Shown here piece by piece: positions 1 to 5,475 of a stretch of DNA of 5,664 nt. How positions within the stretch are numbered: the stretch's first letter is position 1; every line of letters starts with the position of its first letter. Origin of the DNA: DATLBY01 sp035526665 (GTDB lineage Bacteria > Acidobacteriota > Terriglobia > Bryobacterales > Bryobacteraceae); the NCBI GenBank assembly GCA_035526665.1, contig DATLBY010000122.1, positions 1 through 5,664 of the forward strand. The letters are read 5' to 3'. Under the pieces are notes generated by a model, which saw only the letters and a program-made list of their open reading frames with translations, made no database searches and was not told where the DNA came from. Position numbers and translations under genes: made by a program.

Positions 1-24
1 CGAGCTGAAGAAAGTTGCGCCGTT

Positions 25-873
25 TCATGAGAATTGGGACAGCACGACGGACGCGGCGCCGAACACGCCGGCGTGAGCCGCAAGTTTAGCCGGAACGATG
101 GGCGTCTCCGGCGCGAACTGGTTAATGGTCCGGGTGGGCACAATGCGGCGCAATCGCGTAAACAGCGGATCTCCGATTTGCGAAAGACCTCCGCCCACCA
201 CAATCACATCGGGGTCAATCAGGCTGACGAGGCTGCCCAGCCAAGCTCCCAGCATGGTGGCGAGCTCGTTCAACTGAGCCGCGTCCAAAGCCGCCGGGTT
301 TAAGCCCCGCGCCGCCAGAGCCGAACCGGATGCCAGCGCTTCAATGCAGCCGGGTGTGCCGCACTTGCAAATCGACTTACTTCGATAATCAATGGACACA
401 TGGCCGCCCTCCGCGGCCGCTCCGTTCTTGCCATGATGAATTTTTCCGTTGAAGATCAGACCGGCGCCAATTCCCGTGCTGAGGGTTACATAGACAACAC
501 TCGCGCATCCGCGGGCGGCTCCAAATAGCGCCTCCGCCAATCCAGCGGCGTTGGCGTCATTCTCAACGGCGCAGCGCAAGCCATACCGCTGCCGGACAAT
601 GTCAGCCAGGGGAACATTGCTCCAGCCGGGAAGATTCGGCGGATTCAAAATCACTCCCGTCTTGGGATTCAGAGGACCCGGCGCGCAGATTCCTATCGCG
701 GCGGTATCGTCTGTAAGGCAAGCGTCAACGGCTCGAAACACCTGTGCCAGCGATGCTTCGTAACCCTCCGAGGCCAGCGTCGGCAGCGTACTTGATGCAA
801 TTATTTCCAGCTCCGTGGAGATGCGGGCGCAGGCGATCTTCGTGCCTCCGATGTCCACCCCGATTACCGGCAT
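25..873 (-). CDS. ROK-family sugar kinase (glucokinase-like)
   Basis: This is a cytoplasmic ATP-dependent sugar kinase of the ROK family, which phosphorylates glucose, N-acetylglucosamine, N-acetylmannosamine or a related hexose. Numbered from the ATG at 873 (282 aa), the phosphate-binding motif VDIGGTK is at 6-12. The NPPNLPGW stretch is at about 77-84. END(106)AN carries the likely catalytic Asp106. The ROK zinc site is complete: EGGH(158), then CKCGTPGC with Cys169, Cys171 and Cys176, then Glu178. A second glycine motif, IVVGGG, lies at about 224-229. No helix-turn-helix precedes the kinase fold, so it is an enzyme and not a ROK repressor. An in-frame TTG at 900 would add nine residues, but the ATG sits at the normal distance from the first motif. 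The segment between the zinc site and IVVGGG looks some 30 residues shorter than in typical 300-320 aa members. It is divergent from the 943 gene, leaving 69 bases for promoters. The substrate cannot be settled from sequence alone. Confidence 0.93.
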   Translation of the reverse strand: MPVIGVDIGGTKIACARISTELEIIASSTLPTLASEGYEASLAQVFRAVDACLTDDTAAIGICAPGPLNPKTGVILNPPNLPGWSNVPLADIVRQRYGLRCAVENDANAAGLAEALFGAARGCASVVYVTLSTGIGAGLIFNGKIHHGKNGAAAEGGHVSIDYRSKSICKCGTPGCIEALASGSALAARGLNPAALDAAQLNELATMLGAWLGSLVSLIDPDVIVVGGGLSQIGDPLFTRLRRIVPTRTINQFAPETPIVPAKLAAHAGVFGAASVVLSQFS

Positions 874-942
874 GAAAGGTACGATAACATGCGGCTGCAA
901 AGTGAGAACGGAAAATCATCCAAGTGGCCGTACAATGACTCC

Positions 943-1896
943 ATGGCCGTGGTCACAGTTTCCGGCGAGCCCGGCTGCCGCAGCGAGGAGGTAGCCAGGT
1001 ATGCGGCACACCGTCTGGGCTTTGAGTTGATCACGGAGGCGCGCCTCGGCTCTCTTATTCAGGAAGAATTCGGAAAAGACAACGCGCTTCCGCACAAGGC
1101 CTACCCCCACGCCGTCGCGTCCATGCTCGCGCGGCTCGCGATGGAACACCATATGGTACTCGCGGCGACGGGAGCCGAACTCGCGCTGCGAAAGTTTCCT
1201 AATCTGTTGCGCGTGCGCATTGCGGCTCCCGAAGCGCACCGCGTCGGCAGTTTGATGGTGGACCGCAGGACCGATCGTACCGCGGCAAGAAAGCTCATGC
1301 ATGACCTCACCCTGGAACAACGTTCGGAGCGCAGGCGCAAATTCGGCCGCTCCAGCGCGCGAGTGGAAGATTTCGACCTAATCCTCAATTTGGGATTTCT
1401 CAACAGCGAGCAGGCGGCCGTCATGATTGAGGCTGCCGTCAAGGCCACAGGCCTCATGGAGATGGGTCTTTTGACGAGTTCCAGTGAGGCGAATCTGCAG
1501 TTTCACACCCGCTTGGAGCTTGCCCGCCACGGTATTGCCCCACCCAGTCGCGCCACCCTAAAACGCACGGTCTTCGGCCACCCCAGCGAGCAGATTTTTG
1601 CTAATCTTCTGGATTTTTACCGGATCGCATGGGAATACGAACCCCGCAGTTTTCCCATCCAGTGGGACAAGGATGGGAAACCCCTGGAAGCCTTCACGCC
1701 TGACTTTTACCTGCAGGAATTCGATCTGTATGTGGAGCTGACCACCATGAAGCAGGCCAATGTTACCAAAAAAAATCGAAAAGTAAAGCTGCTGCGCAGC
1801 ATCTACCCAAACGTCAACATCCAAGTGTTTTATCAAAAGGACTTTCAGAACCTGATTTTTAAATATGGGCTCGCCGGCCGCGTCCTTCAGACATAA
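943..1896 (+). CDS. Cytidylate-kinase-like domain fused to a PD-(D/E)XK-like nuclease domain
   Basis: This is a two-domain protein of 317 aa from the ATG at 943. Residues about 1-170 match the cytidylate-kinase-like family: MAVVTVSGEPGCRSEE at the start, a VVLAATGAELALRKFP strand-turn-helix, LRVRIAAP, then an Arg/Lys-rich lid and DFDLILNLGFL. The phosphate loop GEPGCRS lacks the GxGKS/T lysine, as in the atypical branch of that family, so CMP kinase activity is not assured. After a linker, residues about 210-310 form a second domain: HPSE(216)QIFANLLDFY, WEYEPRSF, FTPD(254)FYL, YVE(265)LTTMK(270), then a KKNRK basic run and VFYQKDF. The order Glu, Pro-Asp, Glu-x-Thr and a displaced Lys resembles a PD-(D/E)XK endonuclease core, an inference from motif order. 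An alternative ATG at 889 has a weak GAAAGG nine bases upstream and would add 18 polar residues outside the family fold, so 943 is preferred. Three bases separate its stop from hpt, implying an operon. Its biological role is unknown. Confidence 0.85.
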   Translation: MAVVTVSGEPGCRSEEVARYAAHRLGFELITEARLGSLIQEEFGKDNALPHKAYPHAVASMLARLAMEHHMVLAATGAELALRKFPNLLRVRIAAPEAHRVGSLMVDRRTDRTAARKLMHDLTLEQRSERRRKFGRSSARVEDFDLILNLGFLNSEQAAVMIEAAVKATGLMEMGLLTSSSEANLQFHTRLELARHGIAPPSRATLKRTVFGHPSEQIFANLLDFYRIAWEYEPRSFPIQWDKDGKPLEAFTPDFYLQEFDLYVELTTMKQANVTKKNRKVKLLRSIYPNVNIQVFYQKDFQNLIFKYGLAGRVLQT

Positions 1897-1899
1897 CTT

Positions 1900-2433
1900 A
1901 TGAGCCCTCCGGGTATCGAGAAGATCCTCTTCACGCAGGAACAGCTGCAGAAAAGAATTGAAGAAGTCGCAGCCGAGATCAGTGAGCGCTACCGCGGGCG
2001 CAACCTGACGCTGATCGGCGTGCTCAAAGGGTCCATATTTTTCCTGACCGCGCTGGCGCGGGCGATCGATATTCCCTTAAAAATCGATCTGCTCGGAATT
2101 TCCAGTTTTTCCAGTCAGAAGGGCGCCCCCGGGCTGGTGCGCATCGCCAAGGATCTGGACGATAGCATTGAGGGTGACGACGTTCTCCTGGTAGAGGACA
2201 TCATCGATACCGGCTTTACCGCACGATATCTATTGCAGACGCTGGCCAGCCGTGGCCCCAACTCATTAGCCATCTGTACCTTGCTCGACCGGACCACGCG
2301 GCGCATTGTGCAGGTTCCGGTGGAATTCCGCTGTTTTGAGATTGACGACCGGTTTGTGGTCGGCTTCGGCCTCGATTACAAACAGCTGTATCGCAACCTC
2401 AGCTACGTCGCGGTCATGAAGCCGGAACTGTAA
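1900..2433 (+). CDS. hpt: Hypoxanthine phosphoribosyltransferase
   Basis: This cytoplasmic purine-salvage enzyme converts hypoxanthine (and usually guanine) plus PRPP into IMP or GMP and pyrophosphate. At 177 aa it is the normal bacterial length. The pyrophosphate loop is LKGS at 42-45. The PRPP signature VEDIIDTGFT at 98-107 includes Glu99, Asp100 and the presumed catalytic base Asp103. The purine/Mg end of the site is DRFVVGFGLDY at 150-160, with YRNL following. Two positions differ from the common pattern. The flexible-loop Ser-Tyr pair reads Ser69-Phe70, and the Lys that contacts the 6-oxo group (Lys165 in human HPRT) aligns with Arg131 in TLLDRTTRR. There is no clear Shine-Dalgarno. The start lies three bases after the stop of the kinase-like/nuclease-like gene, so translational coupling is likely. 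Its last 20 bases overlap the 3' end of the convergent cas6-family gene. Confidence 0.96.
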   Translation: MSPPGIEKILFTQEQLQKRIEEVAAEISERYRGRNLTLIGVLKGSIFFLTALARAIDIPLKIDLLGISSFSSQKGAPGLVRIAKDLDDSIEGDDVLLVEDIIDTGFTARYLLQTLASRGPNSLAICTLLDRTTRRIVQVPVEFRCFEIDDRFVVGFGLDYKQLYRNLSYVAVMKPEL

Positions 2434-3268
2434 TCTGAATCTCACCTTTGCCCCACGTGGTCTGACGGCCCACCCCGGCCCACTCGGCCGCCCGCAGCCA
2501 GGGCAGGAAGGGCCCCAGATTTCCCTGATAAGCGACCCAACCAATAAACCCACCGATGGGATGCGTCTGTCCCGTGAGGCTGCTCGTCCGTGCGCGCCTG
2601 CAATGCTCGATTGAAAAATCGGCAGTTTGGATGGCGCGGGAAAGCAGTCCGAGCTGGCGGAAGTCAACATCCAACTGTTCGTTTGCGTACAAGGTGTGCA
2701 GCGCGCTCACCCGATCCCGGATACGGGTGAACAACACGTGGAAGGGAGGCGGGACTTCGCTGGGTTTTAATTCTGTTGGTGTTAGAAATTGCATTGTCAG
2801 CCGGTGGCAACTGCAGTCACTGGCTTGCAGCGGAAGTTGGATGGCCTGGGTGTCCACGGACAAAAGCTCCGCTCGCCCGCGGTCCCGCCCGAGTCCTTGC
2901 GTGCTCACCTTGCTGAAAAGCTCCCGGAACCAGCCGAGCTCATCCGGCGCAAACAGATGTAAGTCAATGAAAAAGCTGCCGGCCGGCTCCACCACCAACC
3001 CGTCCAGGGAACGGGTCCGAAGGACGAATGGGCGCGGAGGACTGGCATAGCCTAAAGGGAGCGCCGGCGCGGCGGAAGGCCGAAAGATGCGGCCATAGGC
3101 ACAATTCCGGATCTCTGGTGAGTGTTGCTGTGGGCAGTTGGGTGTACAAGGAAGTGACCGGAGAAGTTGGCCGACCGCCCCGCGCACCGCGTTGCCGGCC
3201 GTTTTTTCAAAACGAACCCAGTCGATGGCTTGAAAATGAAAGCGGCAATGGAGCAGGTGGAACTGCAC
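2414..3268 (-). CDS. cas6: Cas6-family CRISPR pre-crRNA processing endoribonuclease (RAMP), solitary
   Basis: Cas6 enzymes cut CRISPR precursor RNA within each repeat to make guide RNAs. This 284-aa protein has the layout of the group usually seen with type III systems. An N-terminal RAMP half begins FHLLHCRFHFQAID and continues with KTAGNAVRGAVGQLLR (22-37). Then come PRPFVL (78-83) and GLGRDRGRAELLSV (125-138). A second RAMP half opens with LTMQFLTPTELK (157-168). The family's glycine-rich loop GVGRQTTWGKG (265-275) follows GNLGPFLPWLRA. Cys41, Cys45, His49 and Cys56 (before AYG) lie where relatives carry a cysteine cluster; a metal site is possible. I cannot assign the catalytic residue with confidence; His49 is one candidate. 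The start is GTG at 3268, because an in-frame stop lies 12 bases upstream and the conserved fold begins at residue 3. The Shine-Dalgarno is weak. No repeat array or other cas gene is present nearby; the neighbours are hpt and rpmB. The family call is firm, but its function here is open. Confidence 0.87.
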   Translation of the reverse strand: MQFHLLHCRFHFQAIDWVRFEKTAGNAVRGAVGQLLRSLPCTPNCPQQHSPEIRNCAYGRIFRPSAAPALPLGYASPPRPFVLRTRSLDGLVVEPAGSFFIDLHLFAPDELGWFRELFSKVSTQGLGRDRGRAELLSVDTQAIQLPLQASDCSCHRLTMQFLTPTELKPSEVPPPFHVLFTRIRDRVSALHTLYANEQLDVDFRQLGLLSRAIQTADFSIEHCRRARTSSLTGQTHPIGGFIGWVAYQGNLGPFLPWLRAAEWAGVGRQTTWGKGEIQITVPAS

Positions 3269-3288
3269 GTTGCTCAGAGTTTAGCGAC

Positions 3289-3318
3289 TTGCGAAGCACG
3301 GCGGGGCCTTGTTAAACT
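3289..3318 (+). promoter_or_regulatory. Weak candidate promoter for rpmB
   Basis: TTGCGA at 3289-3294 (4 of 6 to the -35 consensus) and TAAACT at 3313-3318 (4 of 6 to the -10) are 18 bases apart. They end 33 bases before the rpmB ATG. They lie in the 83-base divergent gap between the cas6-family gene and rpmB, where a promoter is expected. The match alone is weak. Confidence 0.28.
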
Positions 3319-3334
3319 AAGAGTTTGAACTTTT

Positions 3335-3340
3335 GAGGAG
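3335..3340 (+). promoter_or_regulatory. Shine-Dalgarno of rpmB
   Basis: GAGGAG lies 11 bases before the ATG at 3352. It decides the start: the in-frame TTG at 3343 is only two bases from this site and would add three residues absent from L28 proteins, which begin MAKVC or similar. Confidence 0.75.
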
Positions 3341-3351
3341 ATTTGTGTCTT

Positions 3352-3543
3352 ATGGCGAAGGTATGTGAACTCTGTGGGCGCGGGCCGCAATTCGGTAACA
3401 AAGTGAGTCACGCGCATAATGTAACCAAGCGGCGCTGGAACGTCAACCTGCAGCAGGTTCGCGCCGTGCTTGCCGGTGCGACCAAACGCGTCCGCATCTG
3501 CACTTCTTGCATCAAGAACGGCAAAGTCGTTAAAGCAGCATAA
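3352..3543 (+). CDS. rpmB: 50S ribosomal protein L28 (bL28), zinc-ribbon form
   Basis: This is a small basic protein of the large ribosomal subunit, 63 aa from the ATG at 3352, a normal length for the short L28 form. It starts MAKVCELCGRGPQFGNKVSH and carries the family's SHAHNVTKRRWNVNLQ signature (19-34), then the VRICTSCIKNGKV end. Two CxxC pairs, Cys5/Cys8 and Cys50/Cys53, make the zinc-binding version; many bacteria also or only have a cysteine-free version. The family is known to vary this way with zinc supply, but no Zur-type operator is recognisable here. It has a strong Shine-Dalgarno and is followed at once by a GC-rich hairpin, so it is probably a single-gene transcript. It is divergent from the cas6-family gene. 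Confidence 0.97.
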   Translation: MAKVCELCGRGPQFGNKVSHAHNVTKRRWNVNLQQVRAVLAGATKRVRICTSCIKNGKVVKAA

Positions 3544-3551
3544 ACTTCCTA

Positions 3552-3575
3552 GGCGGACCCCCTCATCGGTCCGCC
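3552..3575 (+). terminator. Hairpin after rpmB, probable terminator
   Basis: A perfect 8-bp stem, GGCGGACC (3552-3559) with GGTCCGCC (3568-3575), encloses an 8-base loop and begins eight bases after the rpmB stop. Position and strength suit transcription termination. The following bases (GCCATCCCCGCATCTG) lack a proper T-tract, so termination may be imperfect, or the hairpin may act as a 3' stabiliser. Confidence 0.55.
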
Positions 3576-3592
3576 GCCATCCCCGCATCTGT

Positions 3593-3620
3593 TTGTAACC
3601 AATTACATAAGTCTTACAAT
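3593..3620 (+). promoter_or_regulatory. Candidate sigma-70-type promoter for the desaturase
   Basis: TTGTAA at 3593-3598 (4 of 6 to the -35) and TACAAT at 3615-3620 (5 of 6 to the -10) are separated by 16 bases in a locally AT-rich patch. A transcript would start near 3627, giving a leader of about 47 bases before the ATG at 3674. It lies just past the rpmB hairpin, where a new transcription unit should begin. Confidence 0.5.
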
Positions 3621-3673
3621 TCATCCAGCCGGGACTTGTTACCGTAGTACTGGAGACCTAAAAAACAACCAGC

Positions 3674-4528
3674 ATGAGCACGCAAGTGATTCGCGTTAGC
3701 AAAATGAACAAAATAAACTGGCTTACGGCCGCCTTTATGGGTTTATTCCATATTGGCGCGGTGGCGGCCTTCTTTTTTGTCACCTGGCAGGCTGTCGTGG
3801 TGGCAGCTTTATTGTATTGGCTGGCCATTGGCGGCGGCATCGGGATGGGTTATCACCGGCTGCACACGCATCGCTCTTACAAAGTTCCGCGCTGGCTGGA
3901 ATACTTCCTGGCAGTCTGCGGCACGCTCACGCTGGAAGGCGGACCGATTTTCTGGGTTGCCACGCATCGCATTCACCATCAGAAATCCGACCAGGACGGC
4001 GATCCGCACAGTCCGCGGGATGGCGGCTTCTGGGCTCATGTGGGCTGGATCATTTTCGGTGAAGGCAATCACAACAAAACTGCAGTGATGGCGCGCTATG
4101 TACCTGATCTGGCAAGAGATCCTTTCTACGTCTGGTTGAATACCTACCACTACGTGCCGCTGGTGATCCTGGGGCTGATCCTGCTCGCCGCCGGTGGCTT
4201 ACCGATGATGCTGTGGGGAGTTTTTGTGCGCGTCGTAGTAGGACTGCATGCCACCTGGCTGGTAAACTCCGCCACGCACATGTGGGGCAGCAGGCGCTTT
4301 GCCACGCGCGACGATTCGCGGAACAGCTGGTGGGTCGCCATTCTGACTTTCGGTGAAGGCTGGCACAATAATCATCATGCTCACCCGACCTCGGCACGCC
4401 ACGGCCTTGCCTGGTACGAGATCGATCTCACCTGGATGCAGATCAATCTGCTGCAGAAGCTCGGCATCGCCAAGTCAGTGAAAGTCGCCAAGGTTACCTC
4501 GGCTACGCAACAGCGCGAAGCGGCCTAA
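3674..4528 (+). CDS. Membrane fatty-acid (acyl-CoA/acyl-lipid) desaturase, delta-9 type
   Basis: This integral-membrane di-iron enzyme introduces a cis double bond into fatty acyl chains, using O2 and an electron donor, and so adjusts membrane fluidity. All three histidine boxes of the stearoyl-CoA/delta-9 desaturase family are present: HRLHTH (61-66), HRIHH (98-102) and HNNHH (231-235). The extra metal-ligand motif NSATH (Asn198, His202) is also present. Hydrophobic segments lie at about 16-37, 39-59, 75-95, 160-174 and 177-197, giving the usual membrane anchor with cytoplasmic boxes. The length of 284 aa is normal for bacterial members that lack a fused cytochrome b5 or ferredoxin domain, so the electron donor must be encoded elsewhere. 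No good Shine-Dalgarno is near the ATG (a GGAG lies 18 bases upstream). Met11 at 3704 is an alternative start without a better site. A histidine kinase/response regulator pair follows by 35 bases. Regiospecificity is inferred from family resemblance only. Confidence 0.95.
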   Translation: MSTQVIRVSKMNKINWLTAAFMGLFHIGAVAAFFFVTWQAVVVAALLYWLAIGGGIGMGYHRLHTHRSYKVPRWLEYFLAVCGTLTLEGGPIFWVATHRIHHQKSDQDGDPHSPRDGGFWAHVGWIIFGEGNHNKTAVMARYVPDLARDPFYVWLNTYHYVPLVILGLILLAAGGLPMMLWGVFVRVVVGLHATWLVNSATHMWGSRRFATRDDSRNSWWVAILTFGEGWHNNHHAHPTSARHGLAWYEIDLTWMQINLLQKLGIAKSVKVAKVTSATQQREAA

Positions 4529-4542
4529 GACTGCTACTCTGA

Positions 4543-4559
4543 GGACAGTTACACTGTCC
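4543..4559 (+). repeat. Perfect inverted repeat just before the histidine-kinase start
   Basis: GGACAGT (4543-4549) and ACTGTCC (4553-4559) are perfect 7-base arms around TAC. The repeat fills half the 35-base gap between the desaturase stop and the kinase ATG at 4564. It could be an RNA hairpin that hides the only Shine-Dalgarno-like bases (GAGGA, 4541-4545), a dyad operator, or a processing or attenuation point. No T-tract follows, so a canonical terminator is unlikely. Confidence 0.6.
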
Positions 4560-4563
4560 AATT

Positions 4564-5475
4564 ATGATCGTCAGCGGGCATCGTAAGTCGATTGCCTTCT
4601 TCATTACGCTCGGTTCCTGTGTTGTCGCGCTCGCGATAGCGCTCAACATCGGCTGGATCGTTCTGAACTGGCGCACCGGGGTATTGCTGATCCTCGGCGT
4701 GCTGTTTTTCGCCCTAATTATCACCGGAGTGGTGCTGAATACCATCTTTTTGGTGCGGGAAATTCGCCGAAACGAACAGCACAATACCTTTATCAACGCG
4801 GTTACGCATGAGTTGAAGACTCCCGTCGCCTCCATCCGGCTGTATCTCGAGACGCTGCAGACTCGCGAAATCACTGAATCTAAGCGGCAGGAGTTCTACA
4901 GAATCATGCTGGAGGATAACGACCGGCTGCTCCGGACAATCGAACAGGTGCTGACGGCCGGCCGAACGGGTTCGGCGGACCGTCCGCTGAACCGCACGTT
5001 TGTGGATCTGCGGGCCTTGGTGCAGGAATGCGTCGAACTCGCCCGGATGCGGCACCGCCTGCCGGCGGAATCGTTCCACTTTGCCAACGCGCCCCAGGGG
5101 CCGAATCACCCAACCGTACTCGGTGATCTGGACGAGCTGAAGACCGCAGTGTCGAATCTCCTGGACAATGCCATCAAATACTCCGGCCCGACCGTCCACG
5201 TGAGGGTGGAGATTGCGGAGGCAGAGGCTGGACGCTTGGCTATTCGCGTAAAGGACGAAGGTGTCGGTATCCCGCGCAATGAGCTCAAGCGGATCTTCAA
5301 GCGGTTCTACCGGATTCCTGGGAAGTCGGCCATGGGGGTGAAAGGCACCGGTCTGGGCCTGTTCATCGTGCGGTCGGTTGCCGCCAAGCACGGAGGGAAA
5401 GCCTACGCGGAAAGCGAGGGAGCCGGTCATGGCAGTACGTTTACGCTACAGTTACCGTGTGCGCCACGCCAATGA
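4564..5475 (+). CDS. Two-component sensor histidine kinase with minimal membrane sensor
   Basis: This 303-aa kinase autophosphorylates on a histidine and passes the phosphate to a response regulator, presumably the one encoded next. Two hydrophobic helices at about 10-34 and 39-64 are joined by only a few residues (NWRT), so there is no periplasmic sensor domain. No HAMP or PAS domain fits between the second helix and the HisKA box at about 73-99 (phospho-acceptor His82 in THELKTP). The HATPase domain is complete: N-box with Asn198 and Asn202 (NLLDNAIKYS), G1 DEGVG (231-235), F-box FKRFYR (245-250) and G2 KGTGLGL (260-266). This resembles small intramembrane-sensing kinases, though the signal is unknown. 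It follows the desaturase by 35 bases. Its stop overlaps the regulator's start as ATGA. No Shine-Dalgarno lies at normal distance; a GAGGA 18 bases upstream overlaps an inverted repeat. Confidence 0.94.
   Translation: MIVSGHRKSIAFFITLGSCVVALAIALNIGWIVLNWRTGVLLILGVLFFALIITGVVLNTIFLVREIRRNEQHNTFINAVTHELKTPVASIRLYLETLQTREITESKRQEFYRIMLEDNDRLLRTIEQVLTAGRTGSADRPLNRTFVDLRALVQECVELARMRHRLPAESFHFANAPQGPNHPTVLGDLDELKTAVSNLLDNAIKYSGPTVHVRVEIAEAEAGRLAIRVKDEGVGIPRNELKRIFKRFYRIPGKSAMGVKGTGLGLFIVRSVAAKHGGKAYAESEGAGHGSTFTLQLPCAPRQ

Noticed and set aside
874..898. TTG start at 900 for the ROK kinase
   Set aside because: The ATG at 873 places the phosphate-binding motif at the usual distance from the N-terminus, and the extra nine residues match nothing in the family.
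931..936. TACAAT as a -10 box for a leaderless transcript from 943
   Set aside because: No -35-like hexamer is found 16-18 bases upstream and there is no extended -10 TG, so the match could be chance.
889..942. Upstream ATG at 889 as the start of the kinase-like/nuclease-like protein
   Set aside because: It adds 18 polar residues before the family's usual beginning and would leave only 15 bases to the divergent ROK start. Not excluded, since a weak GAAAGG precedes it.
2556..3050. Plus-strand reading frame (164 codons) opposite the cas6-family gene
   Set aside because: The minus-strand product has clear Cas6 motifs in order, whereas this one is Ser/Arg-rich with no motif.
3576..3673. Small RNA or riboswitch between rpmB and the desaturase
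   Set aside because: Only a promoter-like pair and a short leader are visible; no conserved RNA fold is recognisable.
4714..5430. Long minus-strand reading frame (238 codons) opposite the histidine kinase
   Set aside because: It lies wholly antisense to a kinase with every catalytic box, and its translation shows no recognisable domain; it is a by-product of codon bias.
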